From DASULK01 sp036381835 (GTDB lineage Bacteria; Actinomycetota; Actinomycetes; Mycobacteriales; Micromonosporaceae): a DNA stretch of 31,565 bases. The DNA is taken from NCBI GenBank assembly GCA_036381835.1, contig DASVCA010000108.1:1-31565 (forward strand). Direction: 5' to 3'. Every line of letters starts with the position of its first letter. The stretch's first letter is position 1. Below the pieces are notes generated by a model. It had not been told where the DNA came from, did no database searches, and saw only the letters and a list, made by a program, of their open reading frames with translations. The position numbers were made by a program, and so were the translations under genes. This document shows positions 1-7,089 of the stretch, in pieces.

Positions 1-371
1 GGCGTCCACTTCGGGTCAGGGCCGTCGTCGAAGGTGATGGCGATGGTGCGGGGCGGCAGACGGTAGGACTGGATCTCCCCGGTCGTCGTGTTCAGAATCG
101 GCCCGCCGTTGCGCACCGCATCGGGAACCCGATCATGTCCCTCGCTGGTGTGCTTGTGGTCGGGTACGAAGGCGGCGTTCGCATACGCCTCCACCGCGAG
201 CAAACCAGCCAGGACGAGGAAGAGCATGGCGAAGATGGTCCAACTCGGGCGGGGCACGACGCGCCGCGAGGACCGCGGGCGCGGGTCACCACTTCCGGCC
301 GGAACCGCCGTCTGTCGCCGCTGTCCCGCGACGACGGTGGGTGTCGAGCCGCCGTCGGCTCTACGATCCAT
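1..371 (-). CDS. Polysaccharide deacetylase, membrane-anchored, N-terminal part (cut by left edge)
   Basis: Only the first 123 codons are inside the window; the gene continues past position 1. The protein starts with a basic, Pro/Arg-rich cytoplasmic stretch (residues 1-43), followed by one membrane segment (about 45-62) and an extracellular linker. It then enters a NodB-homology domain with the motif TFDDGPDP (residues 113-120), whose Asp pair supplies the metal ligand and catalytic base in this family. Such enzymes remove acetyl groups from cell-wall or other extracellular glycans. In actinobacteria this layout is often followed by a family-2 glycosyltransferase domain in the same chain; that part would lie outside the window, so a fusion is only an inference. 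The ATG at 371 follows the stop of the upstream gene by 7 bp, with GGGGAG 10 nt before it, so the two genes are probably translated together. Confidence 0.85.
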   Translation of the reverse strand, partial: MDRRADGGSTPTVVAGQRRQTAVPAGSGDPRPRSSRRVVPRPSWTIFAMLFLVLAGLLAVEAYANAAFVPDHKHTSEGHDRVPDAVRNGGPILNTTTGEIQSYRLPPRTIAITFDDGPDPKWT

Positions 372-378
372 GATCGAT

Positions 379-855
379 TCACTCCCCACGGTCGGAGGCC
401 TGCGCCGTACCGTTCTCCGGTGACGACGTGGGATCGACCGGCCAACCGCTGGGCGTCGGTTCTGACTGCTCGTCGCCAGTTGGCGAGGGGACCGCACCGG
501 CAGAGCGGGTGGGACTCGCCGCTGCGGTCGGGGTGCGGGAAGCAGCGGTGGTCCGCTGCACCGGGGGCCGGCGCGAGACCTCACCGGTGGGGGTAGGGAT
601 ATCGGGGGGCTCGGATATGACCGGCGGCGGCTCCCACGGCCGTTGCGGGGTTTCGTCGACCAACGGCAAGACCTTTTGCGGACTGGCCGGTCCGCCGGCG
701 AAACTGACTCCCACCACAGCCAGGAATCCGATTCCTAGCAGGCCCAGCCCGTAGAAAAGGCGCCGGAGCCGGCGGCGTCGACGGCCGCTCGGATCCACGA
801 AAACGGGTGGCGGTTCGGGAACTACCGGGATAACGACCGTGGGATTGTCGTACAC
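379..855 (-). CDS. Small Pro/Thr/Ser-rich single-pass membrane protein
   Basis: Protein of 158 residues with a short cytoplasmic N-terminus, a basic cluster (about 25-32), one membrane segment (about 34-53) and a long low-complexity tail rich in Pro, Thr and Ser that should lie outside the membrane. No enzyme domain is recognisable. It is followed after 7 bp by the polysaccharide deacetylase gene, so it probably belongs to the same transcript and acts with it at the cell envelope; this is inferred from context only. The start is GTG at 855. No Shine-Dalgarno sequence precedes it, but TAGACT lies 8 nt upstream, as expected for a leaderless mRNA. A small inverted repeat (855-873) ends on the start codon. 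Confidence 0.7.
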   Translation of the reverse strand: MYDNPTVVIPVVPEPPPVFVDPSGRRRRRLRRLFYGLGLLGIGFLAVVGVSFAGGPASPQKVLPLVDETPQRPWEPPPVISEPPDIPTPTGEVSRRPPVQRTTAASRTPTAAASPTRSAGAVPSPTGDEQSEPTPSGWPVDPTSSPENGTAQASDRGE

Positions 856-863
856 GCCTAGCG

Positions 864-869
864 AGTCTA
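864..869 (-). promoter_or_regulatory. Candidate -10 element of a leaderless promoter (TAGACT)
   Basis: On the minus strand TAGACT fits the actinobacterial TANNNT -10 pattern. It lies 8 nt before the GTG start at 855, with no ribosome-binding site between. A weak -35 candidate, TTAGTC, lies 17 nt further upstream. The element sits in the loop and right arm of the inverted repeat CGCCTAG-N5-CTAGGCG (855-873). The same decamer CTAGACTCGC recurs at the candidate yajC promoter (23229-23238). Confidence 0.4.
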
Positions 870-964
870 GGCGGACGGATTTCGACGACTAATCAGGCCA
901 GCGCCCCAAGAATCTTATATGCCCCGCGCAGCCCCATCGTTGGCCCGCGATCGGCGGCCGCACG

Positions 965-1825
965 CTACGCGGTTGGGTCGGAAGCCGGGGCGGTCTGGGC
1001 GTGAGTTCGTGCAACGGTCAGCGCCGAGCGCATCGCCTCGACCGGGGCACGCGCGCCGGTGAACCGTTCGAACTGATACACCGCCTGGGCGAGCAGCAGG
1101 TCCAGACCGGAGACGACCCGACATCCGGCGGCGAGAGCCGATGCGGCCAGCGGCGTCGGCCACGGGTCGTAGAGCACGTCGAAGAGGACGGTCCCGGGAC
1201 GCCGGAAGATCGCGGCGTCGGCCAGGTGGTCCGTGGCACCCCGCGGCACGGTCGAGATCAGCACGTCCGTCTCGCCCAGCGCGGCGGCCTCGGACCAGTC
1301 ACGCACCTCCCAGCGCAGGCCCAGGGCTTCGGCGACCCGGCCGAGTTCCTCTCCGGCCGCACGGCGGCGTACGCACACGGTCACCAGCGACGACCGCAAC
1401 CGGGCGGCGGCGGCGAGCGCCGCACGCGCCGTGCCGCCCGCACCCAGCACAACGATCCGCACCCCCGCGGGCACGCCCACCGCGACCAGTGTGTCCACCA
1501 TGCCGGTGACGTCGGTGTTGTCGGCGTACCAGGAGCCGTCGCGACGGCGTACCAGGGTGTTGGCCGCCCCGACCACGGCCGCCACCGGCGAAACCTCGTC
1601 CGCGACACGCAGCGCCGCCTCCTTGAGCGGCATGGTCAGCGACAGTCCGGCCCATTCCGGGCCGAGGCCGGCCACCAGGTCCGGCAACTCGGCCTCGGCG
1701 CATTCGATCGCGGTGTACGACCAGCCGACGAGTCCCAGCGCCCGGTAGCCGGCGTTGTGGATCACCGGCGAGAGCGAATGGGCGACCGGTCTGCCCAGTA
1801 CGGCCGCCCGTCGATGCACCGACAA
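965..1825 (-). CDS. aroE: Shikimate dehydrogenase
   Basis: Protein of 286 residues that reduces 3-dehydroshikimate to shikimate with NADPH in aromatic amino acid biosynthesis. The N-terminal substrate domain has the shikimate-binding Ser pair in HSLSP (16-20), the catalytic Lys in TMPLKEAA (K68) and the partner Asp in NTDVTG (D105). The NADP-binding Rossmann domain carries GAGGTAR (128-134), and Q247 in LLLAQAVYQF is the usual late active-site Gln. The length is normal. The TTG at 1825 gives a natural N-terminus; a GTG two codons later (1819) is an alternative. It lies 16 bp behind mltG as the last gene of the alaS-ruvX-mltG-aroE series. The aroC/aroK genes often found after aroE in actinobacteria are not here; a membrane protein gene follows instead. 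Confidence 0.95.
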   Translation of the reverse strand: MSVHRRAAVLGRPVAHSLSPVIHNAGYRALGLVGWSYTAIECAEAELPDLVAGLGPEWAGLSLTMPLKEAALRVADEVSPVAAVVGAANTLVRRRDGSWYADNTDVTGMVDTLVAVGVPAGVRIVVLGAGGTARAALAAAARLRSSLVTVCVRRRAAGEELGRVAEALGLRWEVRDWSEAAALGETDVLISTVPRGATDHLADAAIFRRPGTVLFDVLYDPWPTPLAASALAAGCRVVSGLDLLLAQAVYQFERFTGARAPVEAMRSALTVARTHAQTAPASDPTA

Positions 1826-1841
1826 CTCAACACCACCGTCG

Positions 1842-3038
1842 TCAGAGCACGCCGTTGTCTCTGGCCTTCTGCTCGTTGCGCAACTGTTCGGCGTAGGTTT
1901 CGGCGAATGCCGAATGACCCTCCTTGTCGATCGCGACGAAGAAGTACCAGTTCCCCTTCGGGGGTGCCATCGCGCCCTCCAGCGCGAGCTTGCCCGGGTT
2001 GTTGATCGGCGTGGGGATGAAGCCCTTGAGTTTGCGGTTGTAGGGGTTCTTCGGATCGTTCAACTCGGCCTGGGTCATGTCTTTGGAGTGCTTGGTCTGC
2101 TTCCCCTGCAACTCCAGCCAGTAGTTGACCGTCACGTCCATCTCGAAGCACCCGCAGGGAACCTCGCCGTTGGGCTTGAACACCCGGTTGTAGGCGACGC
2201 GCGCCACCTTGCCGAGGTCGTCCGGGTGACCGGCCTCGGCTTGGGCGAGCGAGGCCACGATCAGCGCCTGGTAGGGGGTGATGTTGAGTTCGCTCTGCAC
2301 CCGTTCGGCGAACTTCATCTCGCCGGTGACGGCCAGGAACTGATCGACCATCATCTTCAGAATGCCTTCGGCGGTCGCATTCGGCGGGATTTCGTAGGTG
2401 GCCGGGAAAAGGAACCCTTCAATCGAATAGGTGACCTTCCTGTCATCGCCCCGGTTGAACCACCACTCCGGCACGCCGAGCGCAAGCGGATCCTTCGCCG
2501 CCGCCTCGAACTCCTCGACCGGGATCCCCGTCTCCTTGGACAGCAGATCGAAGGTGCGTTTGACGGTGAGTCCCTCCGGAACGGTGATGCCCTCGAACAC
2601 CCGGTTCTTCGGATCGAGCAGCATGGCGAGGGCGTTCTTCGCACTCATCTGCTTGCGCAGCTTGTAGGTGCCGACCTGGATGTTGCGGCTGCGGGAATCG
2701 GCGTCGGCGGCGAGGATGAAGGCTTTGACGCTCTTCACCACGTCCGCCTCGACCAGCGCGTTGGCGATGTCCGTGGCGGTGTCCCCCGCCCGCACCTCGA
2801 CGAGCACCTCGCCGGTGCCGCCCCCGACGTAGTCCGGTGCGGTGAAGAACGCCTGGATGCGGTCGAGCCCGTACCACGCCCCGCCGGCGAGCGTGCCGAG
2901 CAGCATGAACGTGATCAGCAGGGCGGCAATCGTCCGTCCGCGGCCGCCGCGCTTCTTCTTTTTCCGTCGCTGTGCCCGTCGGCGGTGCCGCCCCGGCTCG
3001 ATTCGCTCGTCGAAGCTCAGGTCCAGGTCGTCGATCAT
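1842..3038 (-). CDS. mltG: Endolytic murein transglycosylase MltG (YceG-like)
   Basis: Protein of 398 residues. MltG cuts nascent peptidoglycan strands inside the chain and is thought to end glycan polymerisation. The N-terminus is cytoplasmic and very basic (15-35), followed by one membrane segment (about 36-56). A LysM-like subdomain follows (VRAGDTATDIANAL, from 82), then the YceG catalytic domain with EGFLFPATYEI (207-217) and VASLAQAEAG (261-270). E268 aligns with the catalytic Glu218 recalled for E. coli MltG; the preceding family Glu (EKE) is Gln here. A Cys pair in VPCGCFEMDV (about 293-302) is uncommon in the family. The ATG overlaps the ruvX stop by 4 bp (ATGA), indicating translational coupling. 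Confidence 0.95.
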   Translation of the reverse strand: MIDDLDLSFDERIEPGRHRRRAQRRKKKKRGGRGRTIAALLITFMLLGTLAGGAWYGLDRIQAFFTAPDYVGGGTGEVLVEVRAGDTATDIANALVEADVVKSVKAFILAADADSRSRNIQVGTYKLRKQMSAKNALAMLLDPKNRVFEGITVPEGLTVKRTFDLLSKETGIPVEEFEAAAKDPLALGVPEWWFNRGDDRKVTYSIEGFLFPATYEIPPNATAEGILKMMVDQFLAVTGEMKFAERVQSELNITPYQALIVASLAQAEAGHPDDLGKVARVAYNRVFKPNGEVPCGCFEMDVTVNYWLELQGKQTKHSKDMTQAELNDPKNPYNRKLKGFIPTPINNPGKLALEGAMAPPKGNWYFFVAIDKEGHSAFAETYAEQLRNEQKARDNGVL

Positions 3039-3496
3039 GGTGTCCGCCTCCGCTGCGTGTCCAGCCAGCTCTGCAGAATCTCGACCGCGGCCGCCTGATC
3101 GACAACAGCCCGTTGGCGACGTCCGCGAACTCCGCGTTCGGCCAGCCTACGGGTCGCCACGACCGTTGACATCCTCTCGTCCACCAACCGCACCGGCACC
3201 GGTGCGATCACCTCGGCCAGCCGTTCGGCGTACGCCTGCACCCCGACCGCCGCCGGCCCGTGCCCACCGGCGAGTGTCACCGGCAGGCCCACCACGACCT
3301 CGACGATCTCGTGTGCCACGACGAGTCGTGCAAGTTCCGAGATGTCGGATGGAACCGCGTCCTCCGCGGCATTCGGTGCTCGGCGCAAGGTGACCAGGGG
3401 CGTGGCGAGGATCCCGTCGGGATCGCTGATCGCCACGCCCACCCGGACCTGTCCCACGTCGACCCCCAATCGGGCGCCGCGCTGCCAGTCGCTCAT
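3035..3496 (-). CDS. ruvX: Putative pre-16S rRNA nuclease / Holliday junction resolvase-like YqgF
   Basis: Protein of 153 residues with the RNase H-like fold of the YqgF family. Members mature the 5' end of 16S rRNA in E. coli, and the family has also been described as resolvase-like. Visible motifs are GVDVGQVRVGVA (11-22, first acidic ligand D13), VDERMST (105-111) and DQAAAVEIL (133-141), placing three acidic metal ligands as expected. The ATG at 3496 was preferred; a TTG at 3505 in the same frame overlaps the alaS stop and would add three residues. Neither has a strong ribosome-binding site, so coupling to alaS translation is likely. The gene sits between alaS and mltG, a typical actinobacterial order. 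Confidence 0.9.
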   Translation of the reverse strand: MSDWQRGARLGVDVGQVRVGVAISDPDGILATPLVTLRRAPNAAEDAVPSDISELARLVVAHEIVEVVVGLPVTLAGGHGPAAVGVQAYAERLAEVIAPVPVRLVDERMSTVVATRRLAERGVRGRRQRAVVDQAAAVEILQSWLDTQRRRTP

Positions 3497-3501
3497 CGGG
3501 A

Positions 3502-6183
3502 TCAACCGGCGTCGGCCAGTGCCTTCTCCACGCTCGCCAGCAGCGCAGGTGCCTGCTCGGCCGGCACGCCCCCACCCTGTGCCAGGTCAGGACTGCCGCC
3601 ACCACGCCCGGAGAGCGCCCCCTTGACCAGATCCGCCGCCGACAGGCCACGCCCCTTCGCGGCGGCGTTGACCGCCACGACCAGCGAGGCCTTGCCGCCC
3701 GAACGGGCCGCCACGGCCACCACCGCCGGACGCGCCGGATCGATCCGGCCACGGATCTCCTGGGCGAGGGTGCGCACGTCGTTGCCGCTCGCCCCCTCCG
3801 GGGCCTCGGTGCCCACATACGCGATGCCGCGCACGTCCTTCGCCTGCTCGGCGAACGTCCCGGCGCTGCTCAGCACCAGCTGGGCGCGCAGCTTCTCCAG
3901 TTCCCGCTCGGCGTCGCGCAACTGGTTGACGGTCTGCTCGACCCGGTCGGCGACCTGCTCGCTCGGCACCCGGTAGAGCTCGGCGAGGCGGGACACCAGC
4001 AGGTGCTCCCTGGCGAGGAAGTTGAACGCATCGAGACCCACCAGCGCCTCGACCCGGCGGACGCCGGAGCCGATGGACGACTCGGAGAGGATCTTCACCA
4101 GGCCGAGCTGGGCCGACCGGGACACGTGGGTGCCACCGCACAGCTCGCGGGCGTAGTCGCCGACCTCCACCACCCGGACCCGTTCACCGTACTTCTCGCC
4201 GAACAGCGCGATCGCACCCAACCGGCGTGCCTCCTCCAACGAGGTGACGAACCAGTGCACCTCCAGGTCGGCCAGGAGCACCTCGTTGATCTGCTGCTCG
4301 ACGTCGCGCAGCACGCTCGCGGGTACGCCGGTCGGCGTGTTGAAGTCGAACCGCAGCCGGCCCGGCGCGTTCAGCGAACCCGCCTGGGTCGCCGACTCGC
4401 CGAGGAAGTTGCGCATGGTCTGGTGGACGAGATGGGTGGCGGTGTGCGAGCGGGAGATCGCCCGACGGCGAGTCGCGTCGATCTCGGCGAAGGCGGCGTC
4501 TCCGGCCCGCACCTCGCCGCGCACCACCCGAGCCCGGTGCACGATCAGCCCCGGAACGGGCTGCTGCACGTCGAACACCTCGACCTGGCCCCCGCCGACG
4601 GTGATGAAGCCCTGATCGGGCTGCTGGCCGCCCCCCTCCGCGTAGAACGGGGTGGAGTCCAGCACCAGCTCGACCGTGTCCCCCTCCACGGCGGTAGGGA
4701 CCGCGCCGCTGGTCGACAGCAGCGCCCGAACGGTCGATTCCCGGGACACGTCGGTGTACCCGACGAACTCGACCGGCCCGCCGGAGTCGAGCACCTGCCG
4801 GTACGACGACAGGTCGAGGTGGCCGGTCTTACGCGCCATCGCGTCGGCCTTCGCCCGGGCCCGCTGGTCGGCCATCAACCGCCGGAAGCCCTCCTCGTCG
4901 ACCTGCAGACCCTGTTCCGCGGCGATCTCCAGGGTCAGGTCGATCGGGAAGCCGTACGTGTCGTGCAACTGGAACGCCTTGTCCCCGGACAGCCGCTTCC
5001 CGCCGGACGCCTTGGTCTGCGCGATCGCCGTGTCCAGGATGACCGTCCCCGCGCGCAGCGTGGACAGGAACGCCTCCTCCTCCGCGTACGCGTACTGCGA
5101 GATCCGGTCGAACTCCTCGACCAACTCCGGGTACGAGGGCGACATGCAGTCCCGGGCCACGGGCAGCAGGTGCGGCAGGGCCGCCTCCTGCCAGCCGAGC
5201 AGCCGCATCGCCCGGATCGCGCGGCGCATGATGCGGCGCAGCACGTAGCCCCGACCCTCGTTGGCGGGGGTCACCCCGTCTCCGATCAACATCAGCGAGG
5301 TGCGCACGTGATCGGCGACGACCCGCAGCCGCACGTCGTCCGGGTGGGATTCGGTCACCGCGTGCCCGGAGTGCGCGCCGTACCGCTTGCCGGTCAACTC
5401 GGCTGCGCGGTCCAGGATCGGGCGCACCTCGTCGATCTCGTACAGGTTGTCGACGCCCTGCAGGATCGCGGCGATCCGTTCCAGCCCCATGCCGGTGTCG
5501 ATGTTCTTGGCCGGCAGCTCACCGACGATGCGGAAGTTCTCCTTGCTGCGCACGTCGGCGATCGCGTACTGCATGAAGACGAGGTTCCAGTACTCCAGAT
5601 ACCGGTCCTCGTCCACCTCCGGGCCGCCCTCGCGGCCGTAGGCCGGACCGCGGTCGTAGTAGAGCTCCGAGCAGGGGCCCGCCGGGCCCGGGATGCCCAT
5701 CGACCAGAAGTTGTCCTTCTTGCCGCGACGCACGATCCGCTCGGCCGGCACACCGGTCTTGCGCCAGATCTCGAACGCCTCGTCGTCGTCCAGGTAGACG
5801 GTGACCCAGATGCGTTCCGGGTCCAACCCGAACCCGCCCTGCTCGACCGGTTTGGTGGACAACTCCCAGGCGAGCGGGATCGCGCCGTCCTTGAAGTAGT
5901 CGCCGAACGAGAAGTTGCCGTTCATCTGGAAGAACGTGCCGTGCCGACTGGTCTTGCCGACCTCGTCGATGTCCGGCGTCCGGATGCACTTCTGCACGCT
6001 CGCCGCCCGGCGAAACGGCGGTGTCTGCTGGCCGAGGAAGTACGGCACGAACTGCACCATGCCGGCGTTGATGAACAGCAAATTCGGGTCGTCGATGGCG
6101 GGCAGCGGAGCGGACGGCACCACCGTGTGACCGTTCGCTTCGAAGTGGGCGAGGAAGCGCCGCTTGATCTCCGCCGTCTTCAT
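3502..6183 (-). CDS. alaS: Alanyl-tRNA synthetase
   Basis: Protein of 893 residues, the usual length. It charges tRNA-Ala in the cytoplasm. The N-terminal class II catalytic domain begins at KRRFLAHFEANGH (about 8-20) and includes the conserved RHGTFFQMNGNFSFGDYFK region (split here by position only, about 80-98). The editing domain has the zinc-binding HxxxH in SHTATHLVH (H580, H584) and CGGTH (C682, H686). A heptad-rich coiled coil (about 735-770) leads into the C-terminal C-Ala domain. The ATG at 6183 overlaps the stop of the upstream small membrane protein by 4 bp (ATGA). The gene lies in a run with DUF948, a small membrane protein, ruvX, mltG and aroE. Confidence 0.98.
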   Translation of the reverse strand: MKTAEIKRRFLAHFEANGHTVVPSAPLPAIDDPNLLFINAGMVQFVPYFLGQQTPPFRRAASVQKCIRTPDIDEVGKTSRHGTFFQMNGNFSFGDYFKDGAIPLAWELSTKPVEQGGFGLDPERIWVTVYLDDDEAFEIWRKTGVPAERIVRRGKKDNFWSMGIPGPAGPCSELYYDRGPAYGREGGPEVDEDRYLEYWNLVFMQYAIADVRSKENFRIVGELPAKNIDTGMGLERIAAILQGVDNLYEIDEVRPILDRAAELTGKRYGAHSGHAVTESHPDDVRLRVVADHVRTSLMLIGDGVTPANEGRGYVLRRIMRRAIRAMRLLGWQEAALPHLLPVARDCMSPSYPELVEEFDRISQYAYAEEEAFLSTLRAGTVILDTAIAQTKASGGKRLSGDKAFQLHDTYGFPIDLTLEIAAEQGLQVDEEGFRRLMADQRARAKADAMARKTGHLDLSSYRQVLDSGGPVEFVGYTDVSRESTVRALLSTSGAVPTAVEGDTVELVLDSTPFYAEGGGQQPDQGFITVGGGQVEVFDVQQPVPGLIVHRARVVRGEVRAGDAAFAEIDATRRRAISRSHTATHLVHQTMRNFLGESATQAGSLNAPGRLRFDFNTPTGVPASVLRDVEQQINEVLLADLEVHWFVTSLEEARRLGAIALFGEKYGERVRVVEVGDYARELCGGTHVSRSAQLGLVKILSESSIGSGVRRVEALVGLDAFNFLAREHLLVSRLAELYRVPSEQVADRVEQTVNQLRDAERELEKLRAQLVLSSAGTFAEQAKDVRGIAYVGTEAPEGASGNDVRTLAQEIRGRIDPARPAVVAVAARSGGKASLVVAVNAAAKGRGLSAADLVKGALSGRGGGSPDLAQGGGVPAEQAPALLASVEKALADAG

Positions 6184-6485
6184 CTACTGCCTTCCTGGGG
6201 GTGTATCGGGTCAGTTCCGTTGAAATCCTCGTCGTCCCACGGTTGGGGACCGGCGTCAAGGGCGAAACCCTGTGCGAAAGCCTCGTGGATCTGCTGCTCC
6301 CGCTCCGCCATTCCCTCTCGGACGTCGTCGAGAAAGCTACGCGCCGTCTCGATCAGGCCGCCAGCGGTTTCCGCCACCGAACTCGCGATGCCGGCGGGCG
6401 TGAACGCCTCAGCCTTCTGGGACAGTTTCCGTACCACCAGCGCGCCGACGGCGAGCCCGATACCCAACCACAGCATCCGCTTCAT
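6180..6485 (-). CDS. Small membrane protein of the alaS operon (DUF6167-like, tentative)
   Basis: Protein of 101 residues with an N-terminal hydrophobic segment (about 4-20) that could be a membrane anchor, then an amphipathic, charged helical region (about 30-70) and an acidic C-terminus. Function is unknown. A protein of this size between a DUF948 gene and alaS is a conserved actinobacterial arrangement, as I recall; the DUF6167 label rests on that position and not on a search. The ATG at 6485 has AAGGAG 6-7 nt upstream. The stop overlaps the alaS start by 4 bp, and the DUF948 gene ends 20 bp before it. Confidence 0.8.
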   Translation of the reverse strand: MKRMLWLGIGLAVGALVVRKLSQKAEAFTPAGIASSVAETAGGLIETARSFLDDVREGMAEREQQIHEAFAQGFALDAGPQPWDDEDFNGTDPIHPQEGSR

Positions 6486-6505
6486 GGCTGTCTCCTTCGC
6501 TCGGG

Positions 6506-6961
6506 TCAGCGGGCACGGCGGGTCGACCGGCGCTCGCGCACCGCCGCGCGCACCTCACGCTCCTCGTCCGCGCGGCGGCGGGCGGCGGCAGCCTTGCGCA
6601 CGCCGTAACCGAACGCCGCGACCTTGACCAACGGGTTGGCCGCCGCGGCGGAGACCACGGTGGCGAGGTTGGCGACGTTGGCGGTGATCTGCTGCGCGTG
6701 GCTGGTCATGTTATCGAGCTTGGCGAGTTGCACGTTCACCCCGTCGAGCGAGACGTGCACCTGGTTCAGCGCGGTGTTGACGTGCTCCACGGTGGAGCTG
6801 ACGTTGCTGAGCAGTGGTCCGGTCTGCTCGTTCAACTCGTTGATCATCCGGGTGGCCGCGTCAACCGTGTGCCTCAGCCGCAGGATCGGCACCGCCAGTA
6901 CGAGCACCAGCATCAGGAACGCCCCGGCCGCGACCAGTGCGGCGATCTCACCTGCGTCCAC
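6506..6961 (-). CDS. DUF948 domain membrane protein
   Basis: Protein of 151 residues with one N-terminal membrane segment (about 7-27), followed by a long helical, heptad-like region (about 30-110) typical of DUF948 proteins, and a basic Arg-rich tail (about 120-151). No catalytic motif is visible and the role is unknown; the shape suggests a membrane-anchored coiled-coil or scaffold protein. The GTG start at 6961 is supported by GAGGAGG 6 nt upstream. It is the first gene of the series leading to alaS. A possible promoter (GAGACA-17-TAGGGT, with TAGGGT at 7063-7068) lies about 100 bp upstream. Confidence 0.88.
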   Translation of the reverse strand: MDAGEIAALVAAGAFLMLVLVLAVPILRLRHTVDAATRMINELNEQTGPLLSNVSSTVEHVNTALNQVHVSLDGVNVQLAKLDNMTSHAQQITANVANLATVVSAAAANPLVKVAAFGYGVRKAAAARRRADEEREVRAAVRERRSTRRAR

Positions 6962-7062
6962 GCGTATCCTCCTCGAACCGTCGCGCCCGCGGCGCGCGTC
7001 ATCCCTCGACGGCGTGTCGACGACCCGGCTCCGACACGTCCCACTCTCAGGTCAACGTGCAG

Positions 7063-7068
7063 ACCCTA
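7063..7068 (-). promoter_or_regulatory. Weak candidate -10 (TAGGGT) for the DUF948-alaS series
   Basis: The minus strand carries TAGGGT with GAGACA 17 nt upstream, in the 128-bp gap between the Pro-rich membrane protein and the DUF948 gene. The -35 half is a poor match, so this is a suggestion only. It would give a leader of roughly 95 nt. Confidence 0.25.
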
Positions 7069-7089
7069 CCCTCCGTGATGGCCGATGTC

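Noticed and set aside
4003..6627. Very long plus-strand open frame (about 870 codons) opposite alaS
   Set aside because: It is the reverse frame of a highly conserved gene in GC-rich DNA, its product is His/Arg/Val-rich with no motif, and alaS fully explains the region.
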